Source: Pyrenophora tritici-repentis (taxonomy: Eukaryota > Ascomycota > Dothideomycetes > Pleosporales > Pleosporaceae). From it: a DNA stretch of 64,000 nt. Of this stretch, positions 1 through 12,454 are shown piece by piece. The position numbers and the translations under genes were made by a program. Location: contig NC_089390.1 of NCBI RefSeq assembly GCF_003171515.1, positions 3,162,001 through 3,226,000 on the forward strand, in the 5' to 3' direction. The notes under the pieces are model-generated. The model was not told the origin of the DNA and ran no database searches. It saw only the letters and a list, made by a program, of their open reading frames with translations. Numbering within the stretch: the first letter of the stretch is position 1; every line of letters begins with the position of its first letter.

Positions 1-2764
1 GTGGGCCGTCCTGCTTTGCCGAAGAACATGTGCAAATGTCGTCGCTTTTGGTGGACACGGCCAACGACGCCAGACGGAGAGTAAGTTGGCATTCACACTT
101 TTGCAGCCCGAGCCCACCCTCCAGAGCAAAACAAGAGACACAGCTGACTGCGCCCACGACGGCCAAGACCGGGCCTCTCATTCGTCAATGTTGGGGAGTG
201 GAAAGGCCATCGGGCGCATAGACGTGGCATGTCTCTGTCGGCCATGTCTACCCCTCCACACAAGCCCTCACCACACTGCAGCCAGCGCTTGCGTACCACA
301 CAGGTGACTGAGAGGCTTCGGCGGATTCCGAAGAAGACAGGTAGGCGGAATCTCGATGCTCACACAGCATGAATGATGTGGCGGCATGGGCCGACGGCGA
401 TGTTGTGACCAAAGTCTCCGACGTACCCCTCATGTCGATAATATGTATGGATAATAACATTTGCTTCGGTCCCAAGCAGCCAGGAAGATGGTTGGAAGTG
501 GCCTCACGGTGACATAGGCAAAGGCGGTGGCGGTACTCGCCGAGTCCAAGTGCGGGGTACAATGCACGGGGTGGAGTTGCGAGGTGCAGGCGGGGCGCAC
601 CTTTCGTCATGACGGCCGAGTTCGCTTCGCTTGCTTGGTTGAGGGAGTTGCCGGGGTGTGTGCGCAAAGACGACGGTTCATGCACCTTCGCACCGGCCAC
701 GCGTTTCGAAACACCGACCAGTGCCAGTACCAACCGTGGTTGGGGGACGAGGCCCGTGTCGGAAGTCCAGGCTTGCATGAACTGCAGGTAGAGTGCGAGT
801 GCAAGTGCAAGTGCAAAATCAAGTTCACGGGGTGTCAGTGTACCCCGGACCCGCTCCTGAGTGCGCTCCCATGGGATTTCAGGCAGAGCTGCCTATATAA
901 GTACGGTACGTACTCGCCCATGGAGTGGTCGTAGCACCAGATACGACCCGCTGGGACGGAGTAGAGTCCTGAAGTAGACATGTTTGCTGGGTCCGCCCGC
1001 TGGAAGGTCATCTGCAAGCGTCGTGGGACCATGGCCAGGTACGTAGGTAGATATTGTACCTGCAAGCCTAGGCGATTTGCATAGTGAATGCACTCGACGC
1101 CAATGCCGTCTAACGGGCACACTCCAGCTGGTGACACGCGCCATGTTGCCCAGGTGCGCAGTAGCGGAAGCCCGTAGTCTCTGGAATTCGCCGTCAAGAC
1201 AGGTTGTGAAACCTCATGCCTCTCCGGGGGGGAGGCGGGGGCTGCTCGGTGCCTGTCGATCGCAAAACGCAATGATGCAGCCTGCGACATCAAACAAACT
1301 GCTGCCTGTCCACCGGGTAAGGATGCCCTGGACACGCGGCTGACAATATAACCGGCCCAGGGGACTGCGACGCCTCCTAATCTCCACGCCGCACCAAGCC
1401 AAGGGAGGAGGGAGAGGGGGAGGGAGGCTGAAATGGGCGGGAGCGGAAAGTAGAGCCGCATAGGTGGCCTCTGGAACCACTTTCTCTTGTCTCGCCGTAC
1501 GGACCGTTTAGCAGTCCGCTCATTCGTTATTGCTGCCCAACTTTGGTTGCGCCCAGCATCTTGCGAGACGAACATGTCATGTCCATTGTCGCAACACTCT
1601 ATCAACACGCTTTGAGCTGCTCTTGGGGAAAGTCTTCCTTTCCCCATGCCTCAGCCTTTACCACACAAGGCAACCACAAAACGGCCTGTGCACCACATGC
1701 TCCGGACTATCATGACCGCCATTTTTCGCGCACCCGGGTTAAAAGGGTACTGGTACGCTGATGCCATCGTACCGCCGGTATTGGCGTGGCCAGGTCTTTC
1801 CGCCACCGCCACTATCACGGGCAAAAAGCAAAAGCAAGCAAGCACTTTGCTTCTTTCGCCGCACATGCAGCAGACTTGTATGCGCAGCGCCTCTTCTATG
1901 GTAAGGCTGAGCAATAAGCAGACGCGGCCAATCATTTGGTGGCAACCGACCTGCAAGCGCTGGTTGGCTGTAACGCCTTCTGCTGATTCACAACATGACT
2001 GTGATGAGCCTACGAGTCACAGTGCAACAGCTGCCTGGGGGCTGAAAACGCGCAAAGAGGGTGTAGCAGCATGTGAAATTGTTGGAGACGCAAAAGCAGG
2101 TGTCCGAGACTGATCTGAGGTGCGATAAGGCTAGTATGTGTCTCAGATACCATGTGTGCTCGACGCAGGGGCTACCGGCCCAAGTGTCGCCGTCAAAACT
2201 ATCTTATCCGACTGTGCAAACGCGACAATTATGGTTTGATTGGGGGGTCACAGAATGAGTCACGCGGCTGCAGGTACACAAGGACAAGATTTCGGTAGTA
2301 GCTAATAAATTGATAGAGTAATAGAGTGGTATGCGGGTATACTAGTTTTGACCGTGAGGTACCGTCTGCTGATGGAAATGTGTAGAGATCTCCCAAATCT
2401 AGTAGACAACCTAGAAGACAATGTGGTATCCCAGTACCAGACACCCAACCTGAACACCATGCATGAAAACAAAAAGTAAACCTGATGATAGCAATCCGAA
2501 AAGAGTAAGAGAAAGAAAGGGGGATATCATAGAAGAAAGCAAACTTTTTCCCATGACCCACCCAATGTGTGAAACCCAATAATGTTGTACAAATACAGTC
2601 GTCCAGAGCTAAGAAGATGCAGCAAGATTAACGATTAGAAACGGCAAGAAAGGGTATCTCGCGGTAAGATCAAATGATGCTCAAAGCAATGACGGCAATG
2701 GAAAGGGTATACCAAGACAAAAAACGCCGGCGCCAAAGCGTCCAGGTATAGAACAAAGGGAATC
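1..2764. other. Gene-free left flank
   Basis: No supportable gene was seen. Open frames are short or lack recognisable composition; the longest is a 270-codon frame on the minus strand (1647 to 835) with no recognisable domain or splice support. The last 600 bases are AT-rich and are probably the 3' flank of the minus-strand gene ending at 2765. Confidence 0.6.
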
Positions 2765-3991
2765 CTAAGCGGATGGATAGCGAAGAATGTCTTCGCAGTT
2801 TGCGTCGAAACGCATAGACCAGAGGCGCATGCCCGTCATGAGCTTCTCCGTCTTTTCAAGTTCTCGGTCGCGACCGAAGATGGACTCGACAAACTCCTTG
2901 CCGCTGTTCTTGCCCATGGAGACGGGCTTGGTTTGGCCGCTCTCCTTCTTGGCCGCCTTCCACATGTAGTCCTCACACACCTTGAGGAGCTTGGCGAAGC
3001 GGACCCAGAGACGCTCTCCGCTCTCGAGGAAGTCCTCGACCATTTCATGGTTCTCCTTCTTGCGGATCTTGGGCATCGTCTCGTCGGCCCTCTTGACTTT
3101 GCCGGCGAGCTGGATCAGGAGGAGCCAAAGCTCACCTGCCATCTCAGCAAGGGGGGTGGCGGGGCCGTAGTGGAAGACGGTCCAGTCGTAGATCCACTTG
3201 CCGAGCGAGTTGGCATCGAAGACGGATCCGAGAAGCATGATGGGCTCCTCGGTGGGGTCCCAGTTCTTGTACGAGTAACCGGCGGGGATGCCAGCGCGGC
3301 GCGCATCTTCTTCGGTGGCCTTGGGGCTGGACTTTGGTGGTGCGGTGGGCTTCTTCGGGGAAGCGGCAGGCTGCCGGGTCGAGGCGGAGGCGCGGCGTGG
3401 GCGGTTTGACTTTGGCTCTGGCTCATAGATGGGGACCTGATCATGACAATATCGATCAGCATCCCGTCCGTACATGTCGTTGCGCGCATACTGTTCGTAC
3501 GGCGGCGGTGGGTACTCGTAGTCATCATAGGCGTATTCGCGTTCGTAGCCGAAGCCTTGGTCGTCATAGACAACTTTGGTATGGACGTAGCGGGCCGACT
3601 GCGACGGACGACGCTGCCTCTCGCGATTGCTGCGCTTGAGAGGCTGGGCGTCTGAGTCGCGGCGATGCCGACGTGGAGGACTGTAACCAAAATGACTTAC
3701 AAATTCGGGGGTGCCTCTCGGCGTAGCATACGTGCGCGGATCTGCGGCACCATACTGAGGCATGGCCCCTCCACGAGGTGTGGGCTGGTACGAGTAGTTT
3801 GGTGGTACGGCGTGCGATGCGCGGCGAGTGTGGGCTTGCACCTTGGGGCTGCCTCGCGGGGTTGCCATCTGGGGCGCGTGACGCGGCGAGTAGTAGCTGG
3901 CACCGGGGCCGGGCGACATGGGCGGCGTCGTGCGGTGGTAGTCGTAGGGCATGTAGCCCGGGGGAGGAGTCGGATACTGTGGTGCGTACAT
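2765..3991 (-). CDS. Pro/Tyr/Arg-rich protein with conserved C-terminal helical domain
   Basis: This single exon encodes 408 residues from an ATG at 3991. The first half is low complexity, rich in Pro, Tyr, Ser and Arg, with repeated TPRG-like segments (ATPRGSP, TPRGGA, ATPRGTP) and a basic stretch around residue 105-130. It is probably disordered. The last ~170 residues look folded: a Trp-rich segment (YKNWDPTEEP, WIYDWTVFHYGP), then amphipathic helices rich in Lys/Glu. I recognise this architecture as the ascomycete family often labelled 'vegetative cell wall protein gp1'. That label comes from the Pro-rich half and is probably misleading, since there is no signal peptide and the C-terminus looks intracellular. 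The molecular function is unknown. The next gene in the 5' direction is 6.3 kb away. Confidence 0.82.
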   Translation of the reverse strand: MYAPQYPTPPPGYMPYDYHRTTPPMSPGPGASYYSPRHAPQMATPRGSPKVQAHTRRASHAVPPNYSYQPTPRGGAMPQYGAADPRTYATPRGTPEFVSHFGYSPPRRHRRDSDAQPLKRSNRERQRRPSQSARYVHTKVVYDDQGFGYEREYAYDDYEYPPPPYEQYARNDMYGRDADRYCHDQVPIYEPEPKSNRPRRASASTRQPAASPKKPTAPPKSSPKATEEDARRAGIPAGYSYKNWDPTEEPIMLLGSVFDANSLGKWIYDWTVFHYGPATPLAEMAGELWLLLIQLAGKVKRADETMPKIRKKENHEMVEDFLESGERLWVRFAKLLKVCEDYMWKAAKKESGQTKPVSMGKNSGKEFVESIFGRDRELEKTEKLMTGMRLWSMRFDANCEDILRYPSA

Positions 3992-4655
3992 GTTGGTGGG
4001 GTTGGAGTCGCGAATTTGCGAAATCCTGTGCGATGGTGAGGGTGACGATGGGCAAGCACGCGGAGACGAGTCCGTGTGCTAAGTTTCGATGGGGGGAGGA
4101 GCCCGAGTGGTGACTGCTTCACCTGGGCGTGTGGCAAGCAGACGTGTGTCTTCGTTGGCGTTGGTAAGTGGTAGTGTGTGGTGGAGCAGCGACCGAGGGG
4201 AGGAAAAGGGAAATCCGGGCCTGTCTACTGCACATTTGGTGGAGAGTCTTTCAAGTGCTAGAGTATGCCAGAAGGATCCAGTGTGACGGATCCTAATCGA
4301 AGAGTAGACGGAACGTCTGGAATGCTTGGTAATGGGTTGGTGGATTTCGAGTGCGCAACAGAGGAAGCGACGGCGGGCTGCGCCTGCTTTTGAGACCGAG
4401 CCCGCTTTCGCTCTTTCCGCGCGCGGACCACGGTGGATGCCCATTACACCCTAATGCCGTCCCCTGTCACGCCGTTCACTGACTAGCGTGCACGCCAGGG
4501 GGGCCCCGGCCGGCCGCATAGCTACCCTCATCTACGGGTCAGATTGACATGCAGTGCCTCCTGGCCTGTCCATATTTTTGCCCACACGCCGCTGGGAGGC
4601 TAACTGGCCCCCGAACCTTCCTACCACCCACTCTCTACCCACTACCTATTACCAG

Positions 4656-4680
4656 CACACACACACACACACACACACAC
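4656..4680. repeat. CA dinucleotide microsatellite
   Basis: About twelve perfect CA units run without interruption, in a gene-free region. Confidence 0.95.
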
Positions 4681-6872
4681 GTCCTTCGGGACCTACTGTG
4701 ACTCTTCAACCAAGTCTGCCCACTGTCACTGTCACTGCCACTGCCACACCCGTCTTCTCTATCAGGGCGCGTAAGCTTTTTTTTTCCTCTCGCGTTGCTG
4801 CCTGACGACCCTCTGGATGCCTGCGGCGAGCGGAACGGCATTGCGCCCAAGCCTGTTTTATATTTGTTCTGTTTTGGGTGGCTAAGGGTAATATTGGAAA
4901 CACATGTTGCCCGCCATATACCCGTAATCCTTGGCGCCCACCCACTACACTACACTGGATTCCCTTCATTTGCTGTGCCACAATGCCGTGCAGCATCGCC
5001 TTTCGACGCAGCGCGAATGTCACTGCACCCACTGCGTTTCGTTTGCTGCCGAACTGAACCTTCGTCAGATGGTGCAGACTGCGCGCCCTGCACCGCACCA
5101 AACTTTTTGCTCCCCTCTGCCCAACACGTACGTACTCTCGTCCGTCGTTGGGCACGACGGACTCGCGGCTCGCTGCAGCGAGGATGCAATACTGTAAGAC
5201 GGCCCATGCTGCCTGTGCTCGCTGGCTGCGAGCACCTCCTGGCACCGGCGCACCACACAACCTCATGCCAGTCGTACCATGCCATGCCAGGCCTGCTGCA
5301 GTGACCGTCCACATACCGCACACGCATATAGCTTCCTAGATCTGCAACACTTTGCTCGACCGCCTCCTCACCAAGCGAAGGCTTCTTACACTTGACATTC
5401 GGCACAATACACTACCACTACCCACCCTTCTACATAGTACAAACCCTACGCTGAGCCATCGTCGTGGCCCACGCCTGCCCGTCGCTCGACTGCGTCCATC
5501 CGAAACAGCGGAAGGTCCACCAATTCAACGTCTTCCCGCGTCGCTTGGGCTCGTCTTGACCTGCTAGGGAGGCCCTGCCATCTCCATCAGAGCCGCACTC
5601 TGTTGCTCGGATCCCTTCTCGAACTACCCACACCACACGGTACGAAGGCTAATTTCCCCCGTCCGTGAAAATTTTTCCCATGTCGCACAACTTATCCAGC
5701 TCGCGTGGGCTTGGACCTTGGTGCTTGGGAGCGTTGTTGTTTACCGCTACTTGAGACCCTCATGCTCCTCTTCCAAGGCATACCGTGCTGCTGTTGCTGG
5801 GCCCACCACGGCTGCATATCGCTCCAGCAGCGGCATATCGATGATTCGACGGGAACCGTCAACAACAAAGCAAAAGGTTCACGGCAGCATGGTTTGATCT
5901 CCCCGCTCACACCAAGCTCTCGTTACTACTGCTTGATAAAGCAAGTTCGCAGCGCAAGTACCGCACACTTTGCATTTGGTTGGCTGAGGCGGAACGCCTA
6001 TATCCGTGCTTTGCATGAAGCCAACGCCTTGGTCGTGCATTGTCTCTTGTTTCTCCCGTCGACTCGCTCCTTGCAATCTCTCGGCACACAGTTCTCATTT
6101 GTATTTTGAACGCGGTCCGTCTCCCTTATTGGCCCATATCGGCCCTTATCCTTGTGGCTCATCGGCCTGCGTCCCCTACCGAGCATCGCACAATGTATTT
6201 TCGACTTCAAAATTCCCCATGGTCCCACTTTGCTATCAGACAACTCACCTTGCGTGTTCCTTCGCATCCACCAACATGATGCGTTGCTATGACTCCCCAT
6301 GACTGTCAGAGCTGTTTACTCCGCTCGCGCATTTCACCATCGCCAGTGACTATCACTGACTATCGCTCGAGTGAGGCAGCCACACAAAAGTGCAGCTGCT
6401 GGGTGGAGCTGCAAAGTGTGAAGCGCAGACGACTCTTCACACCGACTTCTATGAAGGTCACCAGGACGTTAGAAACGCGCGGTGGGACGGAAGCAACTGC
6501 GACATCCATGGCTGCTAACCCAACCTGCTATGACGCATCGCTCAGGTTTGCGCAGCCCTACGAATGCAGTCACGGCGCTGCGACGTTGCGGATTCGTCAA
6601 CTACCCTAGCCTGCCACGACATTGCAGGCTGAGCGCAGCTGTCCTCGACATGCGAGCTATCTAGCTGCATAACCAAACTCCGAAAATAATATATTCGGCC
6701 CAACGAAACGCTCTTGTATTCCGGTGCGAATACACAGGAATTGCGTGCGAGTTCCGCGCCTGTGGCGGTGCATACACTTGGCGTGGACGCTCCGAGTCAC
6801 ATAATATGATTTTCATCCCAGGGATGATGCAACGAGCGAAACATACACGGCTTCCCCTGTGGCGAAGCTCCG

Positions 6873-6893
6873 CCCCCCCCCCCCCCCCCCCCC
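6873..6893. repeat. 21-base poly-C run
   Basis: There are 21 consecutive C residues. Such a run is rare in fungal nuclear DNA, its exact length is prone to sequencing error, and on the minus strand it is a G tract. Confidence 0.95.
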
Positions 6894-9800
6894 AGCACCT
6901 CGGACGAATTGTTGCAACTAACGCGCAATAATTCAGTCCCTGGAAACTGTCGGAGTTCGCGACTGTCCACGATTGGGCTTACGCCCGATGGCAAACCTCA
7001 CTATCGTCTCGGCTCCGCTTCGTTTGTACTTTCGTCGCCATCGATCGGCCTCGTCAGCGCCGCGGCGGCTTTACTGCCCTCCGATTTGACCGCTATATAG
7101 TCACTGCCAAACATTTGAGTGCCGGATTGAAACGACTAGTGTGTGCCGCCGCTTGAAAGGTAGCCTTTAGACCGTCGAGCGGCTGAATCACGAGACCATC
7201 TCAGCTGCTCTCTTCTTCAACAGCTTCTAGTATTCGCCAAAACATGCCCATCGCGGGGGGGCTGCTCGTACTGTACACGGATAGCCGCCGGGCCAACAAA
7301 AAAAACACTATTGCGGCGGTGAGTCATGCCATAGGGATAGGCTTGTGACCTTAGCGAGCCACATGGTAACCAGGCATCTCCCGGCGAAACCACGCATTGA
7401 CAAGAGCGATGGGCTCTCTACTTGCGTCATAGCTTGTGTCCACCGCCATATTGCTTTCGAGTTCCTCTCGAGCAAGGTTCAAGCATGCGTGGCGCTTGAG
7501 GCTCCGCGACATGACAGCCCCAATCCGACTTTGCCCATTGACTACTTGCTGTCGTTGAGGCAACGCCCTACGAGCTACGATGGGCGCGTTGAGAACTTGT
7601 TTATTTCACGCTGGTGGTGAGGTCTCTGTTTCTTTGCCTTTTGTTCGCTGCCGGTAGACGGTAGGTTTGGTTTAGGTACAGATTCTTGCTTTTGCCCAAC
7701 CAAGGTAAATGATTGCCATGGCTTTGGACTTTCATCTAGCTTGCCAATCAACAACCGGAATCATGTATGCGCCACTCTGTATGATCCGCATAGAGGACGC
7801 GTATAAACGGTCTTCTTTCCTTTTCTGGCAACTGGGCGGTAAAAGAGAAGGACAGTGCTTCAGCTGCAAACTGGCTGCCTAGAGTTTGTTTCAACGACAA
7901 GATGGCAATGACCAGTCAGACACAGGATATGAGTACAAGCATAGCTGGAAGGCATAACATATTAGGCAGACATTAAATACGCATGTGAAAAAGAAGACGT
8001 GGCAGTGGCACCATATCTAGTTTTGCCACCTTGAACAACTGCGGGACGGGGCGTCTCGGATGCTCGGTAAGACGACAATATCTTCGGGACTATTCTTGTC
8101 AACACGACCGCAATCCGACTAACAGGATTCTGTGGGATATCGAGACCGTACAAGGTAAGGTCGCGATATCGTGTGATGTGCTGCGCTGTGCATGCTTCAA
8201 GGTGGGGATCCGCCAGGTCGAGGCCTCAAGACAAGCTTGGACACTGAAATACCAGAGTCGCACTCGATGCAGACGCTTCACAAAATTTGGTTCAATATGC
8301 TCGGAGCTATTCAACGTATATACCCACTTTGGTTTTTCTTCATCCTTGCTACATGTAGTTCAGTAGGGATTGTCTGTCCAAGTTGCATTTCCTATTGCTC
8401 ACTGTCGTTTTCTTCGACGCGTATAAATCCTGGCTCAAGACACACTCCCCCCCTCATAATTTATTGCTATAGCTTGATTCCGCTTTCACCCCTCCACCCA
8501 CACACGCGCGCGATAAGACTCTTTTTCGACGGCCCGATGACGTGAAGGACAGCACACGCTTACTGATTACTGAAACCAGTGGGGTCGTATAACCGTCAGC
8601 AAGAGCAAAGAAAGAGCGCGTCATGCAAGGACTTATTCGGTCCCACACACGCACACCTCCACATCCCCTTCGGGGTTACTGGGTCCTTGTAACGGCGTAT
8701 TAAGTGACAGGCGCGTAGTAAATAATGAAGCAATGGTGTCCATGAATCATGGGCTGGACTAGTTGCGTCTGCACGAGGGGAGACGGTGAGTGGGGTAGTA
8801 GGTAGATATAGTAAGTAGCGTCTTGGTGAAAATACCGTATTCCACCCTCATCGGATATATTTGTGCTATGAATGAACGCTTCACTTTACTCCTGTGAAGG
8901 GCGCTTCATTTTTTTATAGTCACATGCTCGGTGTGCTTGGATGGTGGACTCATGCATCAGTGATTATAGAGGCCATGTGGACTAGTTGATGCAGGAAAAA
9001 AGTTTGATCGCACACAAGTTGGATGTGAATCAGGAATATCCCTGAAATCCTGTGCTCTACTTGCTCCAGGAATACTTGTGGGTAAACGACTCTTGTCATG
9101 TATACATTCTAGCGATCACTCATCATAACAATCCCTTCACTCGCTCATGACATGTGCTATTCAAGTTCCTGAACATTGCTCTATTGACCAACTGCGCCAA
9201 CATATGATATTCACAATACGAGGGCATACTACTCTCGTGCCAACAGTCGTAGAACGGCAAACCCACATCCGAAGCTACTCTATAGTATTTACTCTAGCAA
9301 ACTTAAGCGACACTTATGCCGTGTTTCTGTGAACAAGAGAGCCTGATAGCTACGCACTGGCCCGCCATAACACAAAGTTAAGCAGCAACTATGAGAAGGA
9401 CTATGCAGTAATGCGGTACGGTTGTATCCACTGCTCAAACTTGGTATGCTTAACTACGGACATAAGTAGCGCAAAGAAAAAATAACTCGATCTCCCAGCG
9501 CTCATAGCAAAAACCGCCGCCGCCCTCTCAGCCTGCCAATCAACATGTATTGTTGCTCCAAGAGTACCGAGAAAATACCCTCTCCCATGCACCATCGGCT
9601 TCCACTCCCTTCATATCTTCGTATCTTTGTGTCCTTGCGCCTTCCACATGCTCGATACCGGCATCATTGTCACGGGGAAAGTGTCTTCTGCCACAGTGCT
9701 GTCTTTGCGTCCTGTGAGAACCTTTATCCTGGGACCCACTTGACGGGACGGCAAGACTAGCTTTGTCTCGAAGAGTTTCGTATTATGAGACATGAGAATT

Positions 9801-10337
9801 CTATGGCATGAAGAAGTCGTAAATATCGGCCACAGTGCGTTGAATGATCGAATCGGTAACCTCCACCACCTGATCGACCAATAATACATCTGTGATGGAT
9901 TTCATTCGTCCAGTGAACACCAACATAGGGGCAGCGTGCAACCAGATGAAGGAATCTACTATGGTGGCGGAATCCATTCATCCACTCGTAACGTGGTGTT
10001 TCAGTAGACCCGAAGTGTTGTGGTTGTACAAACACGATTCTGTAATTTGCAATCCTGTGCAAATGCTGGTATTGCATGGCCGATTGCCCCAACCAGCGGT
10101 ATCGTTACTACTCGTCTGAGTTTGAGGTTTAGTATATTTGAAGTGATAGTACGCTGCCGCCGGGGTCGAAAAATGCGCTTGTTGTTCAGAAGTGGTCTCA
10201 AAGCCCGATAACTAGAGTATCTGTACGACTCATGTTGTTGCTGCTGCAGCATTATGGCGTTGTATTGACACATGTTTAAGGATGGGGCCGATTGATCTGG
10301 GGGGACACTGCGCTCTCCTGGCTGGGATGCTTTCTGC

Positions 10338-11217
10338 TCATGTCGACGGACCTGCTTGGACACCGTAACCCCCTCTAGAAGCGAAGCCGCGTGCGCCACC
10401 GCGAGCAGGTCCTTGTGGCTGTCGCACAGGTTTTTCCTGTGTACTCGGTGTAGACGGGCGACTGTTGCTGGATTCTTTCTTGTGGATGTAGACGGAGCCA
10501 GGTTTTGGGGTGTAGGTGGGGTCGAATAGTTGGCGTGCAGGAACTGCTGTTCGTGCCGGTGACTGCTCATTGCTCGATCTAGGCTGGCTATCTCTTCCAC
10601 CGCGCCCCCGTCCTTTTCCTCTGGTGGGTTTGTTTGGAGAGTTGCTGCGCGAATCTTCTGCAGCGGAAGCGGCTGGTGAGCCAAAAATACGTTCTCGTGC
10701 TTCGGCATACTTGCGCTCCTTCTCTGCTCGCTCCTTCTGCGCGCGTGCTTTGCGCTCCTCGAAATCGGCCGCAGCTTTCTTCCTGCGCTCTTCTTCGCTG
10801 TCGTCGTCTTCAAGGTTCATGCCCGCCATATTGCGGGAGAGGACTTGTGGGGTGGGCTTACGCGCCAACATGGTGACTTTGGGCTTGAAGGTAGCTGCTA
10901 CCGGGGCGGGGCGTACTTGGGGATACCACTGAGGCTCGGGGTTCTCGCTGTTCCAGGCAGTCGTTAGCTTTTGTGTTTGCGACGGTGTCTTGCACGTGAA
11001 ACGTACGCCGCCTGCCAGAGTTGCTTGTTGAGTTCGGCATGCTGTGCTTTGAGTTGGGCTTTTGTGAGCTTTGGCTTTGGCTGGTCCTCTGCCGGCTTCT
11101 CGTCTTCTTTCTACAGGCTGTGAGCGAGTGCAATGGAAGAGCGGAGGGCACGTGTACATCGGCGAGAGATTCCCAATCATCGTCCCAAGCATCTGCGAGA
11201 GTGTTCTTTGGTGCCAT
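10338..11217 (-). CDS. SUZ-domain RNA-binding protein
   Basis: Three exons (11217-11158, 11110-11007, 10947-10338) encode 257 residues. The start MAPKNTLADAWDDDWESLAD is followed by a 47-nt intron and a 59-nt intron, both GT-AG. The splicing is set by the join DEKPAEDQPKPKLTKAQ and HAELNKQLWQAAENPEPQ, which none of the unspliced frames gives. Residues ~95-150 form an acidic-then-charged helix (DDDSEEERRKKAAADFEER) ending in ARERIFG, the hallmark of the SUZ domain, which in known proteins binds RNA. A Ser/Pro/Arg/Gly tail follows, with KPGSVYIHKK and RGG-like repeats (GPARGGARGFASRGG). It is probably a cytoplasmic mRNA-associated factor; the exact target is unknown. It is transcribed divergently from the gene at 11569. 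Confidence 0.88.
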
Positions 11218-11568
11218 TTCGTCTGTCGAGGCGTCTATCTGGTGTGAAGTGGAGGAGACAGGGGATATGTTTTATCCAAAAAGTAAAAGTCGTGTCAAAG
11301 AGCAGTCAGGACCAAGGGTGAGGTTCTGGGTTATGATGTCGGCGGCCAATATTTCGACGTTCCCTACCCCCGGACCCCTGCAGCGGGAACTAGCCGTCTC
11401 CGCCCGGGCGATTTGCTCCATGTCGCCAGCTTTGGCGCTATGACTTTCACTACTGCCTCAGCTTGTTGTCGGCGCAAACGCACTCGTTGGCTTGATCAAC
11501 ACAGTAGGCTCTCCTAGAAGCTCCAAAATGTCTGGTGTGTACTCTCTAGCCATCCCAACCCATGCACC
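11218..11568. promoter_or_regulatory. Divergent promoter region, SUZ gene and small unknown gene
   Basis: 351 bp separate the two start codons of outward-facing genes, so both promoters must lie here. No single motif stands out to me. Confidence 0.5.
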
Positions 11569-12105
11569 ATGGCCTCCAAACGCCACCGTTGCGAGCTAAC
11601 GCCACCGTCAGACAACGAGGGAGATTCCACAATGCACTCGTCCCCCCGCAACGGCTCCGACGATGAAATGTTCCCAGATGAGGCGTTGCCAAACAACCCT
11701 GCAACACCACACAACCCCGTCATTGGCCTGACGGGTGACAGCGAACTCTCACCCCCCAATTCACAAACCCAGACGCGCGAGACGCTCGGGGTCAATTCAA
11801 ACGGAAAACGCCCATTGCCGCCCAGTATGACGTCTTCAGGCCCAGGCAATCCGGCTGCGGTTGGCTCGCACCACGATGCTGAGACGGGCTATCAGTGGAG
11901 CATACAGGAGGACCAGCCGGGCTTCGCGTGGAAGAACACGAGGGCGCGCGAGGAAGAGGCGAGGGCACTGGACAGCATTGTTGACAAGAGCCAGATGATC
12001 AAGCGTGCGCTGTGTGCTCATTCACGCTTACTGGTTTGCTAACAATGGGCAGTGCGATATGGCGACCCGATGGATGCGACCGTGGCTGCCAAGATGAAGC
12101 GCTGA
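11569..12105 (+). CDS. Hypothetical protein, small, acidic/Ser-Pro rich
   Basis: Two exons (11569-12004 and 12053-12105) encode 162 residues. The intron (12005-12052) starts GTGCGC, contains a GCTAAC branch-like site and ends GGCAG. Splicing replaces a spurious tail with LRYGDPMDATVAAKMKR, which looks like a genuine conserved end. The first 100 residues are disordered (TPPSDNEGDS, SPPNSQTQTRE). The second half (QWSIQEDQPGFAWKN, then a charged helix) is the likely conserved core. I do not recognise the family and assign no function. An AATAAA at 12345-12350, 240 bases downstream, could be its polyadenylation signal. Confidence 0.75.
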
Positions 12106-12454
12106 ACAAGGACACCCGTACCCTTCTGAAGGGGCCGGAATAGAGGTATCGAGTACCACGATGGCATGAATGAATATGACACGAGGATACTTGCGCTACG
12201 ACATATATTTGATGGGAGATGCACCGCCTCAACGGCCAGTACCATTAGGGCTATGAGCCACACAGGTTGTGACCTTCTTGCGTTGAGATTGAAGATTACA
12301 GTCAGACAGCTCTAGTATAGCATACATGGCTAGAACACAGGTTCAATAAATCTCACTACCAAACTCTCATGCATAGCAGTAATGCAGTATTGCAGCAAGC
12401 CCTCCGTGTCCTGAACGCCTTCTCATGCACATTAGTAATGTCTTCTCTGCCGCT
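12106..12454. other. Convergent 3' region
   Basis: This lies between two genes that end toward each other. It holds an AATAAA at 12345-12350 on the + strand and nothing else that I can support. Confidence 0.5.

Larger units (their letters stand above)
3992..10337. other. 6.3 kb gene-poor interval
   Basis: No gene could be supported on either strand in this long stretch between the minus-strand gene starting at 3991 and the end of the minus-strand SUZ gene at 10338. Every frame is under about 210 codons and none shows a domain, a signal peptide or a plausible spliced extension. It holds a CA microsatellite (4656-4680) and a 21-base C run (6873-6893). Base composition is mixed, not uniformly AT-rich, so it does not look like a heavily mutated transposon graveyard. 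Long UTRs or non-coding RNA are possible but not visible. Confidence 0.5.

Noticed and set aside
835..1647. 270-codon open frame on the minus strand
   Set aside because: It starts with ATG but shows no domain, no signal peptide and odd mixed composition; it lies in a stretch where other frames are also open. Chance is more likely.
8870..8920. Hairpin followed by a T run, like a terminator
   Set aside because: The stem has six clean base pairs and there is no gene ending here; bacterial-type terminators are not meaningful in nuclear fungal DNA.
9320..9430. Segment with a weak resemblance to 5S rRNA (CTGGCCCGCC, AGTTAAGCAG)
   Set aside because: Only short matches; no helix I ends, no internal control region in the right place, no terminator. 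The real 5S gene is at 37613-37731.
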